NCBI RefSeq assembly: GCF_014334015.1
Contig: NZ_CP060488.1
Location: 3,120,501-3,184,500, forward strand
DNA from: Bacteroides sp. M10
GTDB taxonomy: Bacteria; Bacteroidota; Bacteroidia; Bacteroidales; Bacteroidaceae
DNA: 64,000 nt
Reading direction: 5' to 3'
Shown here: positions 44,702 through 53,509 of the stretch, one piece after another
How the letters are laid out: each line of letters begins with the position of its first letter
How positions within the stretch are numbered: position 1 is the first letter of the stretch
Position numbers and translations under genes: made by a program
The notes under the pieces: model-generated
Databases searched by the model: none
Told to the model about the DNA's origin: nothing
The model's input: the letters and a program-made list of their open reading frames with translations, nothing else

Positions 44702-46828
44702 CTAACGAGCAAGTATTTTGGCTATTTCTGTTGCTGCTACTTTATATCCTTCACCAGTGAAATGAATGTAATCATTTCCATAAAGTCCGTCTTTCATAGT
44801 TCCGTCCGCTTCGGTGAACCATTTGGTGGGATTGATATATTCAACTTTCTCGAATCGGTGATGTTGTAATATGTCATGAATCTTATCACATTGTGTGCGC
44901 ACTTTACTCTGTTGTTCCTTACCGGATGGAAACAGACCTAAAAGAATGATACGTGATTCGGGGAATTGCTTCCGTACTTCATTGGCTACTGCGATAATTC
45001 CTTCAGCCGTGTTTTCAGGACTGTCTTTTCCACTTATCAGATTATTAATTCCAATGGCAATCACTATGTTTTCAGGGTGGCAACTATTGTAGTTATCATA
45101 ACGGACACGCCAAAGCAGGTTTTGCGTGCGGTCGCCGGATATGCCGGCACTTTCCCAATTATCCTTTCCTATGGCATTGTCCATAGCCTCTTTGCCGGGC
45201 TTGTAAGTCACTTCTTTTCTGTTACCTCCCCAACCTTGTGTGATGGAATTTCCCAATAACAACAGTTTTAAATGTTTCCCATTGAGAGTGGCGGTTATGT
45301 CTTTTGCTACGCTGTTCCAGTCCGAGTTTTGGGTCCATCCGGCTGCCGAACGGAATTCATTTCCCGGTACAGGATGCACACACATATTTTCCGCCCTGTT
45401 CGTAGCTTTGAGGATGAACTGCACAATAGGCTCGGGATTGTTGAGGGAGTGCGGGTGATGATCCACTCCAGGCTTATGAATAATAGTAATTGGTGCATGC
45501 AATTCCTCCATACGTTGTTCGAAAATGGCTGTGTTTTCAGCAACCGACACCACTTGGTCAGCATCACCTACCACGTGCAGGATGGGGATTCCGGCTTTTG
45601 CCATTGTCGGTGCACAGTCTATCGGATTCTTTTTCCAGTTCAACGCTTCAGCTTCGTTTTTAAAACCGTAAGCATTGAGAAGTTGTTTCGTATCCATGGC
45701 GGAACCGGCAGATTTACCTTGTCCCATAGGCCAACTTTTGAAGTCCATTACGGGGGCATCTGCATAAATACATGCCACTTTTTCCGGGTTTTGTGCCGCC
45801 CAGTTATAGACAATCAGCCCGCCACGACTCATCCCTTCAAGTGCCACTTTCTTGTTGAATCCGGCTTTCACCATTCGCTTGTAAAAACTATTCCAGCGTT
45901 GAACAGCTTTATCCGAGCCATATAAGTCGGCTACATCACAGTAAACAATATGAAAGCCATGTTCCAATAATGCTATGTCAGTCTGTGGCTCATGTCCCCA
46001 AAAGCGTGCACGAATCATCCAAGGTTTTCCTATGGCTTCTTTTGCGGGCTCTACTACAAGGCATTTTACTCCCTCATTCTCAAATTCATACCCTTGGTGT
46101 CCATGGAAGTTGAATCGTTTGGCATCTTGTATTTCCAGTGATGTCTGCAGCTTTGTTGGAGAAGCTGTTGTTTTTACAGCGAGATATTCATATATCTTTT
46201 GGGCCATGACTCCTGCTCCGATAGAAGAGGGGTGCAGTTTGTCCGGTAGCATAACCGAATCCCACTGGTCGCCGAAGAGATTAAACAGATTGATAATTTC
46301 CAGTTGATTTTTCCAGGCCAATTCTTCCACCGTGGGGCGTACCTCGTTTTCTATCAGTTGTGCATTGATTTCCGAACCCTCCGGCAGGAAACAACGGATA
46401 GGAGTCAGGAGAATAATACGTGGATGTGATTTCAGATTCCGGTATGTGTCAATTAATGTCTGGTAATTGTCTTTGAATTCGTTTTTGTATTTCCAGTTTT
46501 GCGGTTTGGTATCGTTAGTACCTAATTTGATTAATACAATATCGGGCTGATATTCCAGAGATGCTTTGTAGGTATCTGTTTCGGAATATGGGTAATCTCC
46601 TTTAGACAATATAGTTCGACCAGAGGCTCCGAAGTTTTTGACCTCATACCCATCTCCCAGATAAGCTTGAAGTTGTGCCGGATAGCAGTTCATTTCCCGG
46701 TTGGGGATGAATGCTCCATAAGTAATACTGTTTCCTATGCACGCTACCCGTATGGGTTCACTTGCAAATGATTGGATAGTAATGAATAGATATACAAGAA
46801 AGATGCCGATGTGATTTAATTTTTTCAT
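44702..46828 (-). CDS. Three-domain exported esterase: SGNH, alpha/beta hydrolase, SGNH
   Basis: A 708-residue exported protein (signal ending SFA, about 23) with three apparent hydrolase domains. First SGNH domain (25-217): IGNSITYG (Ser34), GASG (67-70), GTND (103-106) and DKLHP (Asp196, His199). Middle alpha/beta hydrolase (about 235-475): EGMSRGG (Ser334), VVGDADQVV (Asp422 or Asp424) and VDHHPHS (His457/458). Second SGNH domain (about 515-708): LGNSITQGWGG (Ser528), GDRTQN, GINN and DYIHF (Asp686, His689). All three catalytic sets look intact. It probably removes acyl or acetyl groups from plant polysaccharides; the substrate is inferred from the gene neighbourhood only. Confidence 0.87.
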   Translation of the reverse strand: MKKLNHIGIFLVYLFITIQSFASEPIRVACIGNSITYGAFIPNREMNCYPAQLQAYLGDGYEVKNFGASGRTILSKGDYPYSETDTYKASLEYQPDIVLIKLGTNDTKPQNWKYKNEFKDNYQTLIDTYRNLKSHPRIILLTPIRCFLPEGSEINAQLIENEVRPTVEELAWKNQLEIINLFNLFGDQWDSVMLPDKLHPSSIGAGVMAQKIYEYLAVKTTASPTKLQTSLEIQDAKRFNFHGHQGYEFENEGVKCLVVEPAKEAIGKPWMIRARFWGHEPQTDIALLEHGFHIVYCDVADLYGSDKAVQRWNSFYKRMVKAGFNKKVALEGMSRGGLIVYNWAAQNPEKVACIYADAPVMDFKSWPMGQGKSAGSAMDTKQLLNAYGFKNEAEALNWKKNPIDCAPTMAKAGIPILHVVGDADQVVSVAENTAIFEQRMEELHAPITIIHKPGVDHHPHSLNNPEPIVQFILKATNRAENMCVHPVPGNEFRSAAGWTQNSDWNSVAKDITATLNGKHLKLLLLGNSITQGWGGNRKEVTYKPGKEAMDNAIGKDNWESAGISGDRTQNLLWRVRYDNYNSCHPENIVIAIGINNLISGKDSPENTAEGIIAVANEVRKQFPESRIILLGLFPSGKEQQSKVRTQCDKIHDILQHHRFEKVEYINPTKWFTEADGTMKDGLYGNDYIHFTGEGYKVAATEIAKILAR

Positions 46829-46973
46829 GATGAATATGATGATTTTGGTTTGTTGGGGGGATAACCAATCGTTGTTTTGCTGTGTATAAACGAACTGGCA
46901 TACTACTAATAATAAAACTTATTTATTCACGTTCCTATCATATAGCATACCAGTTCGATTCATTTTTCGGCTT

Positions 46974-47588
46974 TTATACCTCTTCCAGCCAGCCTTTCCC
47001 TTGCCGGATGATTTCCAGTTCGTCGTCGGTACATTTCACTACAGTGGAAGGTTCTATACCTCCGATACCTCCGTCAATGACCAGATCGACAATGTCACCG
47101 AACTTCTCATCTATCAGTTCGGGATCTGTCATATATTCCAAGTCCTCATGCTCTTCGTAGGGCAGAGTGGTTGTCATAATGGGAGCATCCAGCAGGCGTG
47201 CGATTTCGCGGATGATATTATTATCCGGCATACGGATACCCACTTCTTTCCGGTTGCGGAAGATTTTGGGTAACCGGTTGGTTCCGTTCAAAATAAAGGT
47301 GAATGGCCCTGGAAGATTATGCTTCATCAGCTTGAATATATTATTGTCTACTTTCGCATATTCGCTGATGTTACTCAAGTCATAACAGATGATAGACAGA
47401 TTGTTCTTTCTAGGGTCTATCTCTTTGATCCGGCATATCCGTTCTATAGCACGTTCCTTCAAACCATGACAGCCGATGGCGTACATCGTATCAGTGGGAT
47501 AGATAATCAGTCCGCCGTCATTCAGGATGTCGATGATTCGTTGTAAATCCTGCGGGTTATTATTTTTGTCATATAGCTTCAGAAGCAT
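46974..47588 (-). CDS. YrdC/Sua5-family protein (threonylcarbamoyl-AMP synthase or YciO-like)
   Basis: A 204-residue protein of the YrdC/Sua5 family. IIYPTDTMYAIGC is the N-terminal motif, and the basic groove has CRIKEIDPRKNNLSIIC; VGIRMPDNNI and GGIEPSTVVKC complete the fold. The spacing around the K/R motif is more like YciO than TsaC, so it may be a paralogue and not the main t6A synthase. It is 19 bp after the AsmA-like gene on the same strand. The 46829-46973 gap upstream of the esterase holds only a weak inverted repeat (CGAACTGG...CCAGTTCG). Confidence 0.85.
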   Translation of the reverse strand: MLLKLYDKNNNPQDLQRIIDILNDGGLIIYPTDTMYAIGCHGLKERAIERICRIKEIDPRKNNLSIICYDLSNISEYAKVDNNIFKLMKHNLPGPFTFILNGTNRLPKIFRNRKEVGIRMPDNNIIREIARLLDAPIMTTTLPYEEHEDLEYMTDPELIDEKFGDIVDLVIDGGIGGIEPSTVVKCTDDELEIIRQGKGWLEEV

Positions 47589-47607
47589 AATTCATTCTCC
47601 TTCTCTC

Positions 47608-50136
47608 TTATTTGAGTTTCTTTTTTAAGAAATCCAGTGCCTTTTCTGCTGCTTTCTCTGTCACCTTTTGTTTGATTGAATCCTTATTGGCGGTAGCGGC
47701 AGAGTCCAGTCCCAGTTTCTGTCCGAGTTTGCTGATAGCTTCATCGGCTACAGCCTCGACAGCTTGATTGGCCATGCTTTTAGTATCGACGCTGACTTTC
47801 GGAGAGGTAAATGAACCTCCGATCTTCAAGTCAAGAGTCATTAGTTTAGAGATATTGCCTACAGATGCCGGTAACTTCACTTTTCCGGAGTAGTCGATGG
47901 TTTGATCGAGGCCTGTGCTACCGGAAAGATTCAATGTGTAGTCTCCCATCTTGATATCGAACGGTTTGGTTTCTACGCGTCCGTCTTTGAAGGTGAAATC
48001 CAGTGTCATATCTTTCACCTTCATGTCTTTCAGACTTGGCTGTTTAACGGCATCGGCTATTTCGTCGATTGCTTTCACTCCGCTCAAACTAAGATCACGG
48101 GTGGAAAGGCTGCCATCACCTTGCATTGTATTCAGTACAGGGCTCATGGTTGCATCCAAATCTGTCAGTACATTAATACTTCCGGAGAAATTACCTTTCA
48201 GGTTTTCGAAGATAGGAGCCATCTTCTGCACCATGTCCAATTCTTTGTAAGCTTGTGCGAAACCGATATTGGAGAGTTTGAATCCGGCTTTCATTTCCGG
48301 CTTCTTTACGTTGGCAGTGGAGTAGTAGCCGTTCGTGACCACGTTGCCACCCATGGTATTCATGGAGAGGTTTTTCATATCCACTTTGCCATCTTTTACC
48401 ACAAGCTTGCCGTTCATATTATTGAAAGACATCTTATCGAATAACACCTGTTTCAGGTTAGCGTCCATTTGGAAGTCGATGTTGCGGGGAACTTCCATAA
48501 TACCCGTGGCAGCTGTAGCTACGGAGTCGGTAGACGCAGTTTCTGATGCAGTCGCTTCATCCGCAGAAGCGGCCATGAAGTCGTTCAGATTGAAATAGTT
48601 GGAACGAATATTCAGGTTTCCTTTCAATGTAGTACCTTTCAATGCGTAACCGATATAGTTTTCAAACCGACTGTCGGCTGTGATATCATTCTTTCCGATG
48701 TTGACGGTTGTCTCGCTCAACTGGAGGTATTTCGGGGTGAAAGTGAAAAGAGACTTCTTGATTTCTACGTCCGGCATATCTTTCATTTTGAGTTTCATAC
48801 CCGTCAGTCCGATAGTACCTGAAGCTTGCATACGTTCGTATTCCTCTTTTTCGATATAGGAAAGGCGTCCTGACATTTGCATATCGGCGTCAATGGTACC
48901 GTTCAACTCCATATCTCCAAGTGGATAGACTTGTTTTATCATACCTAAATTGAGAATCCCTTTAGCTTCAGCTTTAAAGTCCGGATCGCTGATCGGTGTT
49001 TTTACATTAGCCGTCAGGCTAAACGGATTTCCGGCAAGACGGAAACTGAAAGGATTGATATTGACCGTCGTCAGGTCTATATTTCCTCCCGGGTTCTGGA
49101 CGTTGGCACTGATATTGATTTGATCCACTCCTGCCGGTAAAGCCGGATAGCGGAACATGGCATTCTTGACTTGCATATCAATGTTGAATGCAGGAACGGT
49201 GTCGCCTTGCAAGATACCTTTGGCCGTTGCAGTAAGCGTAGCGGTTCCGTCTGTTTTCAGACTGGAGAATTCCGTTGCATAAATGGCTGGAATCAGTGAC
49301 AAGATTTCCTTAAACCCGATATCGTTCGTGTTAAGTTTCAAGTCCATGTCGATAGCCGGATCTTTCAAGGCTACCCAACCGTCGATACCTGCCTGAATGG
49401 CGTTGAGGCGGATGGTGTTGTCTTTTAATGTGTATTTGTTATTGGCAAGGTCGGCATCCACATCCATTGTTGCGGAGATATTGGCATTGGCCAGGAAAGG
49501 GATTCCATTCATCTTGTAAGTAAGTGATTTGGTTTCCGCTTCCAACTTCAGAGTAGTGCGGTCACTTCCTAAGTCTCCGGTGCAGATTGCGTTAAAGTCG
49601 CGGATATCAGCATACATCTTCCCTTGTTGATCGTCATAAATCAGGTTCATGTTTTTGATAACAAAGCGTTGTAGCTTCACTTTGAAAGGAGAAGATGCTT
49701 CTTCTTCTGAAACAGGAGCTTCGGCTGTTGCTGTTGTATCCGGTTTCATAATATCCCAGTTGGCACGTCCGTCCGGCAATACAATGGCATGTAACCGTGT
49801 ATCTTCAATAAATATTTTAGAAATATCGTAACCGCTATCTCCGAAAAGAGAGAATAAGTTGACCGCGGCAGTAACTTCTCCGGCCTGTACAAGGGTGTCG
49901 TTGGCAAATTCACCAGTACCTTTTAACCAGAAATCCTCGAGAGTGACAGAAGCCTGTGGAAAGTTACGGAACAGGCTAATGTTAAGGTTCTTAAAGTCGA
50001 ATTGTGCATTAAGCATCTTGTTGCCTTCTGTTTTTACAATGTCGGCTATCTTTCCCTGGAAGGCGAAAGGAAGAAGGAACATCAGAATGATGATGACTCC
50101 TACTGTGATAGCTGCGATTTTCAAACCTTTTTTCAT
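47608..50136 (-). CDS. AsmA-like inner-membrane protein
   Basis: An 842-residue protein with one N-terminal TM (about 7-26) followed by a long periplasmic region of repeating beta strands ending in an AsmA_2-like domain (LKDMKVKDMTLDFTFKDG, and LDLKIGGSFTSPKVSVDTKS near the C-terminus). Proteins of this family form elongated grooves that carry lipids between membranes or affect outer-membrane assembly. The short Ala/Ser/Glu-rich segments (about 140-150 and 530-550) look like linkers. The length is at the large end of the family. Paired with the YrdC-family gene downstream. Confidence 0.87.
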   Translation of the reverse strand: MKKGLKIAAITVGVIIILMFLLPFAFQGKIADIVKTEGNKMLNAQFDFKNLNISLFRNFPQASVTLEDFWLKGTGEFANDTLVQAGEVTAAVNLFSLFGDSGYDISKIFIEDTRLHAIVLPDGRANWDIMKPDTTATAEAPVSEEEASSPFKVKLQRFVIKNMNLIYDDQQGKMYADIRDFNAICTGDLGSDRTTLKLEAETKSLTYKMNGIPFLANANISATMDVDADLANNKYTLKDNTIRLNAIQAGIDGWVALKDPAIDMDLKLNTNDIGFKEILSLIPAIYATEFSSLKTDGTATLTATAKGILQGDTVPAFNIDMQVKNAMFRYPALPAGVDQINISANVQNPGGNIDLTTVNINPFSFRLAGNPFSLTANVKTPISDPDFKAEAKGILNLGMIKQVYPLGDMELNGTIDADMQMSGRLSYIEKEEYERMQASGTIGLTGMKLKMKDMPDVEIKKSLFTFTPKYLQLSETTVNIGKNDITADSRFENYIGYALKGTTLKGNLNIRSNYFNLNDFMAASADEATASETASTDSVATAATGIMEVPRNIDFQMDANLKQVLFDKMSFNNMNGKLVVKDGKVDMKNLSMNTMGGNVVTNGYYSTANVKKPEMKAGFKLSNIGFAQAYKELDMVQKMAPIFENLKGNFSGSINVLTDLDATMSPVLNTMQGDGSLSTRDLSLSGVKAIDEIADAVKQPSLKDMKVKDMTLDFTFKDGRVETKPFDIKMGDYTLNLSGSTGLDQTIDYSGKVKLPASVGNISKLMTLDLKIGGSFTSPKVSVDTKSMANQAVEAVADEAISKLGQKLGLDSAATANKDSIKQKVTEKAAEKALDFLKKKLK

Positions 50137-50173
50137 TTGCTTCTATTTTAAGAGTTTGAGATATTACAAAGAA

Positions 50174-50181
50174 CAAAACTA
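50174..50181 (-). promoter_or_regulatory. Putative -7 element of the AsmA gene
   Basis: Minus-strand TAGTTTTG fits TAnnTTTG, 37 bp before the AsmA start. No matching -33 element. Confidence 0.4.
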
Positions 50182-50211
50182 ATAAAAGTTTTTGATATAG
50201 AGGGAGAATCA

Positions 50212-50413
50212 GTTCTTTTTCTTTCGTCTTGATACGAAAGAAAAGGAACCAAAAAGAAAGAATCAAGGCTGCGTTTTTCCGACTACTCCGGTGTTTCCTC
50301 CGGCTAAAGGGCAGAAACTCGCTACGCTCAAACAGTCTGCCCTTTTTAACGCCGGAGAAACCACCTGCGCTTAACGTCGGAAAAACGAGGCCGGGAGGCC
50401 ATGCGGGGGGGGG
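50212..50413. repeat. Nested-hairpin repeat element
   Basis: A GC-richer block in the 50137-50525 gap. It has a 16-bp hairpin at 50212-50227 / 50234-50249 (one G-U pair), an outer inverted repeat CGTTTTTCCGAC (50272-50283) with its complement (50376-50387), and an inner 10-bp stem AAAGGGCAGA (50306-50315 / 50336-50345), with arms around GGTGTTTCCTCCGGC pairing between the two. It ends in a run of nine G (50405-50413). I recall similar short intergenic repeats from Bacteroides genomes, whose spurious translations contain FERSEF, as this one does on the minus strand. No gene in it is credible. Confidence 0.7.
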
Positions 50414-50421
50414 CACTGTTT

Positions 50422-50487
50422 GATGGAGGTATTGTGTGTAGTTGATGGAGGTATTGTGTGTAGTTGATGGAGATGTTGTGTGTAGAT
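50422..50487. repeat. 22-bp tandem repeat, three copies
   Basis: Three units of GATGGAGGTATTGTGTGTAG plus TT (50422-50443, 50444-50465, 50466-50487). The first two are identical and the third has three changes. It lies directly after the G-run and before the helicase stop. Copy number could vary between strains. Confidence 0.9.
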
Positions 50488-50525
50488 GACAAAGATGGAT
50501 AGGTGCGGAGGTCGGGAAGAATAGG

Positions 50526-52520
50526 CTATTTTTTCTTTCTAAGTTCTTCTGCAATTCTCCATTGTAAGGCGGCTTCTCCTTCTTTCCCGACTTTCAACAG
50601 AGCGTCTCCGAAGAGTTCGTGTGCACCGGCATGTTCCGGTTTCAGGCTGGTGGCCTTGTCCAGGTCGGCAATGGCACCTTCTGTGTTTTCTGTTTTTAGT
50701 CGGAGCTTTCCGCGGTTATAGACAGCTTTAAAGTTTGCCGGATAGAGGGTGACTGCAGTGTTGAAGCAGTTTTCAGCATCGAAATACTCTTTGTTGTTGA
50801 AGAGAGTGATTCCTTTGCGTATCCAGGCATCCACATAATTAGGGTCGAGACTAAGTGCCTTGTCGTAGTTGGCGAGGGCGGCACGTGAGTCGTGTGCCTG
50901 GGTGATACATTCGTTACCCATTAATAGATATTCATGAGCATATTGGCGGAGGCGTTCCTGCTGTTCGCGCATTTGCTCTTTGAGTTTCTTATTCTGCTCT
51001 TTCAAGGTGTTTATGACACCGAGTTTACGTCGGATAAAACGGCGGGGAACAGGTTTCTCAATATCATAGCGGGAATGAATGGCGCGGAAAAACTGCTCCA
51101 GACATTCTTCCATGTCTCCTTTGTCGAAAGCGCGTGAAGCAGCAGCGTATTGCACGTCGGCCTGCGCTTGTTTCAGAGCTTTGTCGATAGCCTGCCGGTC
51201 GTTGAAACGTCCGGCAAAGTTTACGATTTCGGGGCGGACGAAGACGTCAGCACGGTTAATAGGCTTTTTGAGCTGAATACCGTCCAGTGAGGTACAGCGG
51301 CTTAGTGCCACGTATGCTTGTCCACCTGCAAATACACCACCTGTGAAGTCGATGACTACACGGCTGAAAGTCAGTCCCTGACTCTTGTGAACAGTGATGG
51401 CCCAAGCTAACCGGATGGGATATTGTGTGAAGCTGCCTAAGACCTCTTCTTCTATTTCTTTTGTCTTTTCGTTGTAGCGATAACGGATATTGCGCCATGA
51501 TTCACGCTTTACGTCACATTCTTTTCCATCGTCGGTGATAACGTAGATGGTTTCTTCTTCCTCATCAATTCCGGCAATGACACCAATGGTACCGTTTACC
51601 CACCTGCGGTCGAAATCATTTTTAATAAAGATGATTTGTGCACCGGGTTTCAGTACGAGCTCTTGTGAGGTGGGTAGACTGCTTTCGGGGAAATCTCCTT
51701 CGATGACTCCTTCAAAAGTAATTGGGTCTCCGGGAAGTTCCGCCAGTTTCTTTTCGTTGATAGAGTCTACCGTGTCTCTACGGGTGGCCAGAGTGATATA
51801 CATATCAGCTTCCGATTCTTCTATCTGGCTTCCATAACGGGTGTTCAGTAGTTGCAGATCAGCCGCTCCGGCTGTATTGTTCCGGATATGGTCGAGGACG
51901 CCGACAAAAACGGGGTCTGTTTGGCGGTATACCTTTTGAAGTTCGATGGATACCAGGTCTATCTGGCCGAATACTCTGGCAGAGAAAAAATAGGGTGTAG
52001 GATAGAAGCGGTTCAATATTTCCCGTTCGTCGTTCTTTACGACGGGTTCCAGTTGGAATACGTCGCCTACTAATAACAGTTGTTTTCCTCCGAAAGGTTC
52101 GCGCAGATTGTGAGAGTATACACGTAGGATTCGGTCGATGGCATCAATGATATCCGCCCTTACCATTGAAATTTCGTCGATGATGACCAGTTCTATTTGT
52201 TCCAACAGCTTCCGGTGAGGCTTGGTGTATTTGAAAAATTCATGGATACGACCACGCTGGAGACTCAAGTTCGGATCATCCGGTAGCAGCGTATAGAAAG
52301 GGAGTTTGAAGAAACTATGCATCGTACTTCCTCCGGCATTGATAGCAGCGATGCCTGTCGGGGCGAGTACGACATGTTTCTTTTTGGTGTTTTCGCAGAC
52401 GTAACGTAGGAATGTAGATTTCCCTGTACCCGCTTTCCCGGTCAGGAAAACCGATTGACGCGTATATTGAATCAGGTTCAGGGCGTCCTGAAATGCTGCG
52501 TTATTGGTGTCTACGCTCAT
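50526..52520 (-). CDS. Pif1/RecD-like helicase with TPR tail
   Basis: A 664-residue SF1B-type helicase. Walker A is GKAGTGKS (28-35), Walker B DEISM (115-119); LAPTGIAAINAGGSTMHSFF is the Pif1-like motif, and the C-terminal helicase motif AITVHKSQGLTFSRV plus AYVALSRCTSLDGI is the UvrD_C_2-type end. After a coiled-coil-like Gln/Lys/Glu stretch (about 510-535), residues about 540-664 form three to four TPR repeats (ANYDKALSLDPNYVDAWIRK). Fusion to TPRs suggests a protein partner or a DNA maintenance complex. It starts 2 bp after the stop of the HAD gene, so they share an mRNA. Confidence 0.9.
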   Translation of the reverse strand: MSVDTNNAAFQDALNLIQYTRQSVFLTGKAGTGKSTFLRYVCENTKKKHVVLAPTGIAAINAGGSTMHSFFKLPFYTLLPDDPNLSLQRGRIHEFFKYTKPHRKLLEQIELVIIDEISMVRADIIDAIDRILRVYSHNLREPFGGKQLLLVGDVFQLEPVVKNDEREILNRFYPTPYFFSARVFGQIDLVSIELQKVYRQTDPVFVGVLDHIRNNTAGAADLQLLNTRYGSQIEESEADMYITLATRRDTVDSINEKKLAELPGDPITFEGVIEGDFPESSLPTSQELVLKPGAQIIFIKNDFDRRWVNGTIGVIAGIDEEEETIYVITDDGKECDVKRESWRNIRYRYNEKTKEIEEEVLGSFTQYPIRLAWAITVHKSQGLTFSRVVIDFTGGVFAGGQAYVALSRCTSLDGIQLKKPINRADVFVRPEIVNFAGRFNDRQAIDKALKQAQADVQYAAASRAFDKGDMEECLEQFFRAIHSRYDIEKPVPRRFIRRKLGVINTLKEQNKKLKEQMREQQERLRQYAHEYLLMGNECITQAHDSRAALANYDKALSLDPNYVDAWIRKGITLFNNKEYFDAENCFNTAVTLYPANFKAVYNRGKLRLKTENTEGAIADLDKATSLKPEHAGAHELFGDALLKVGKEGEAALQWRIAEELRKKK

Positions 52521-52522
52521 AA

Positions 52523-53308
52523 TCAGATAATACCAAAATGCTTCATTGCCTTGCTGATGCCATCCTCGTCGATGGGAGCTGTCACATAATCGGCAGCGGC
52601 TTTCACATCCTCTTTGGCTTGTCCCATGGCTACTCCGATGGCTGCATGGCGGAGCATGCTGATGTCATTTCCTCCGTCTCCGAAAGCCATGGTATCTTCG
52701 AGTTTAATATCAAAATAGCGGATTATTTCATCAATGCCCTTTTGCTTGGTGTCTCCTTTGGCGGTCACATCGGCAAAGGCAGGATACCACCGACCTATCT
52801 CGCAGGTAGGAATAGACGGACGGATTTCTTTTTCTTCCTCTTCCGTGATAATGGGTGTCATTTGGATGACTTCCTTACTGGTTGCCTCCTCGAAAGATAC
52901 AGTCGGAATCACATTCACGTGCAGGAAATCATAGAATATCTTTTTCACCATGTCATTGGGCTGGCAAACGGAAATGTTGTGTTCCTCTACAAAGATACAG
53001 GGAACGCCTTTTTTCTCGCAGAAATCTCCCATCGCTTTTACTTCGTCCTGGGGGATGGCACTTTTATAGATTACCTGTTCCCCGACAAAGCAGTAAGCCC
53101 CGTTCATGGTGATATATCCATCAATCAGATTCCGGTCTTGCAATTCGGAGAGGTTGTTGATAATGGCTTTCGGACGTCCCGTAGCGATAAATATCTTCAG
53201 TCCTTTTGCACGAGCGGCTTCCAGTGCCTCAATGGTAGACGACGGGATGCGGTGAGTTTCAAAACTGACCAATGTTCCGTCTATATCAAAAAATAATGCT
53301 TTCGTCAT
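52523..53308 (-). CDS. Cof-type HAD-IIB phosphatase
   Basis: A 261-residue haloacid dehalogenase-type phosphatase. FFDIDGTLV (Asp8 nucleophile, Asp10 acid/base) is motif I, IATGRP is near motif II, and MAFGDGGNDISML is motif IV with the metal-binding aspartates. The cap is the C2B type (YITMNGAYCFVGEQVIYK). Such enzymes remove phosphate from sugar phosphates or cofactors; the substrate is unknown. It is the first gene of the HAD-helicase operon. Confidence 0.9.
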   Translation of the reverse strand: MTKALFFDIDGTLVSFETHRIPSSTIEALEAARAKGLKIFIATGRPKAIINNLSELQDRNLIDGYITMNGAYCFVGEQVIYKSAIPQDEVKAMGDFCEKKGVPCIFVEEHNISVCQPNDMVKKIFYDFLHVNVIPTVSFEEATSKEVIQMTPIITEEEEKEIRPSIPTCEIGRWYPAFADVTAKGDTKQKGIDEIIRYFDIKLEDTMAFGDGGNDISMLRHAAIGVAMGQAKEDVKAAADYVTAPIDEDGISKAMKHFGII

Positions 53309-53330
53309 AAATTCTTTTTTGAATGGAGTA

Positions 53331-53362
53331 CAAAAGTACTATTTTTCTATGTAAATAGCAAT
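53331..53362 (-). promoter_or_regulatory. Promoter of the HAD-helicase operon
   Basis: On the minus strand, ATTG at 53362-53359, 20 bp spacing and TACTTTTG at 53338-53331. This is close to the Bacteroides -33/-7 pattern. The remaining 53363-53509 stretch shows nothing else. Confidence 0.5.
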
Positions 53363-53509
53363 TAGGAGATTTCTCTTATGCTTTTTTTAAGTCTCTACTC
53401 TTATCGATAGGAACACAATTAATTTAAAATGCCTAATAAAACCATTAGTTATAATAGGTTCCTTTATTCTTTTGACTAAAAAAAGTTTCCCAGGCATGGC
53501 ATCAAATCC

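Noticed and set aside
46891..46957. Inverted repeat CGAACTGG...CCAGTTCG as a terminator
   Set aside because: Only 8 bp with a 51-nt loop and no T-run; probably chance.
50009..50554. Minus-strand frame of 181 codons containing FERSEF
   Set aside because: It spans the nested-hairpin repeat, the tandem repeats and both flanking genes; a spurious translation of the repeat element.
52538..53296. Plus-strand open frame covering the HAD gene
   Set aside because: Antisense to an intact HAD phosphatase with all motifs.
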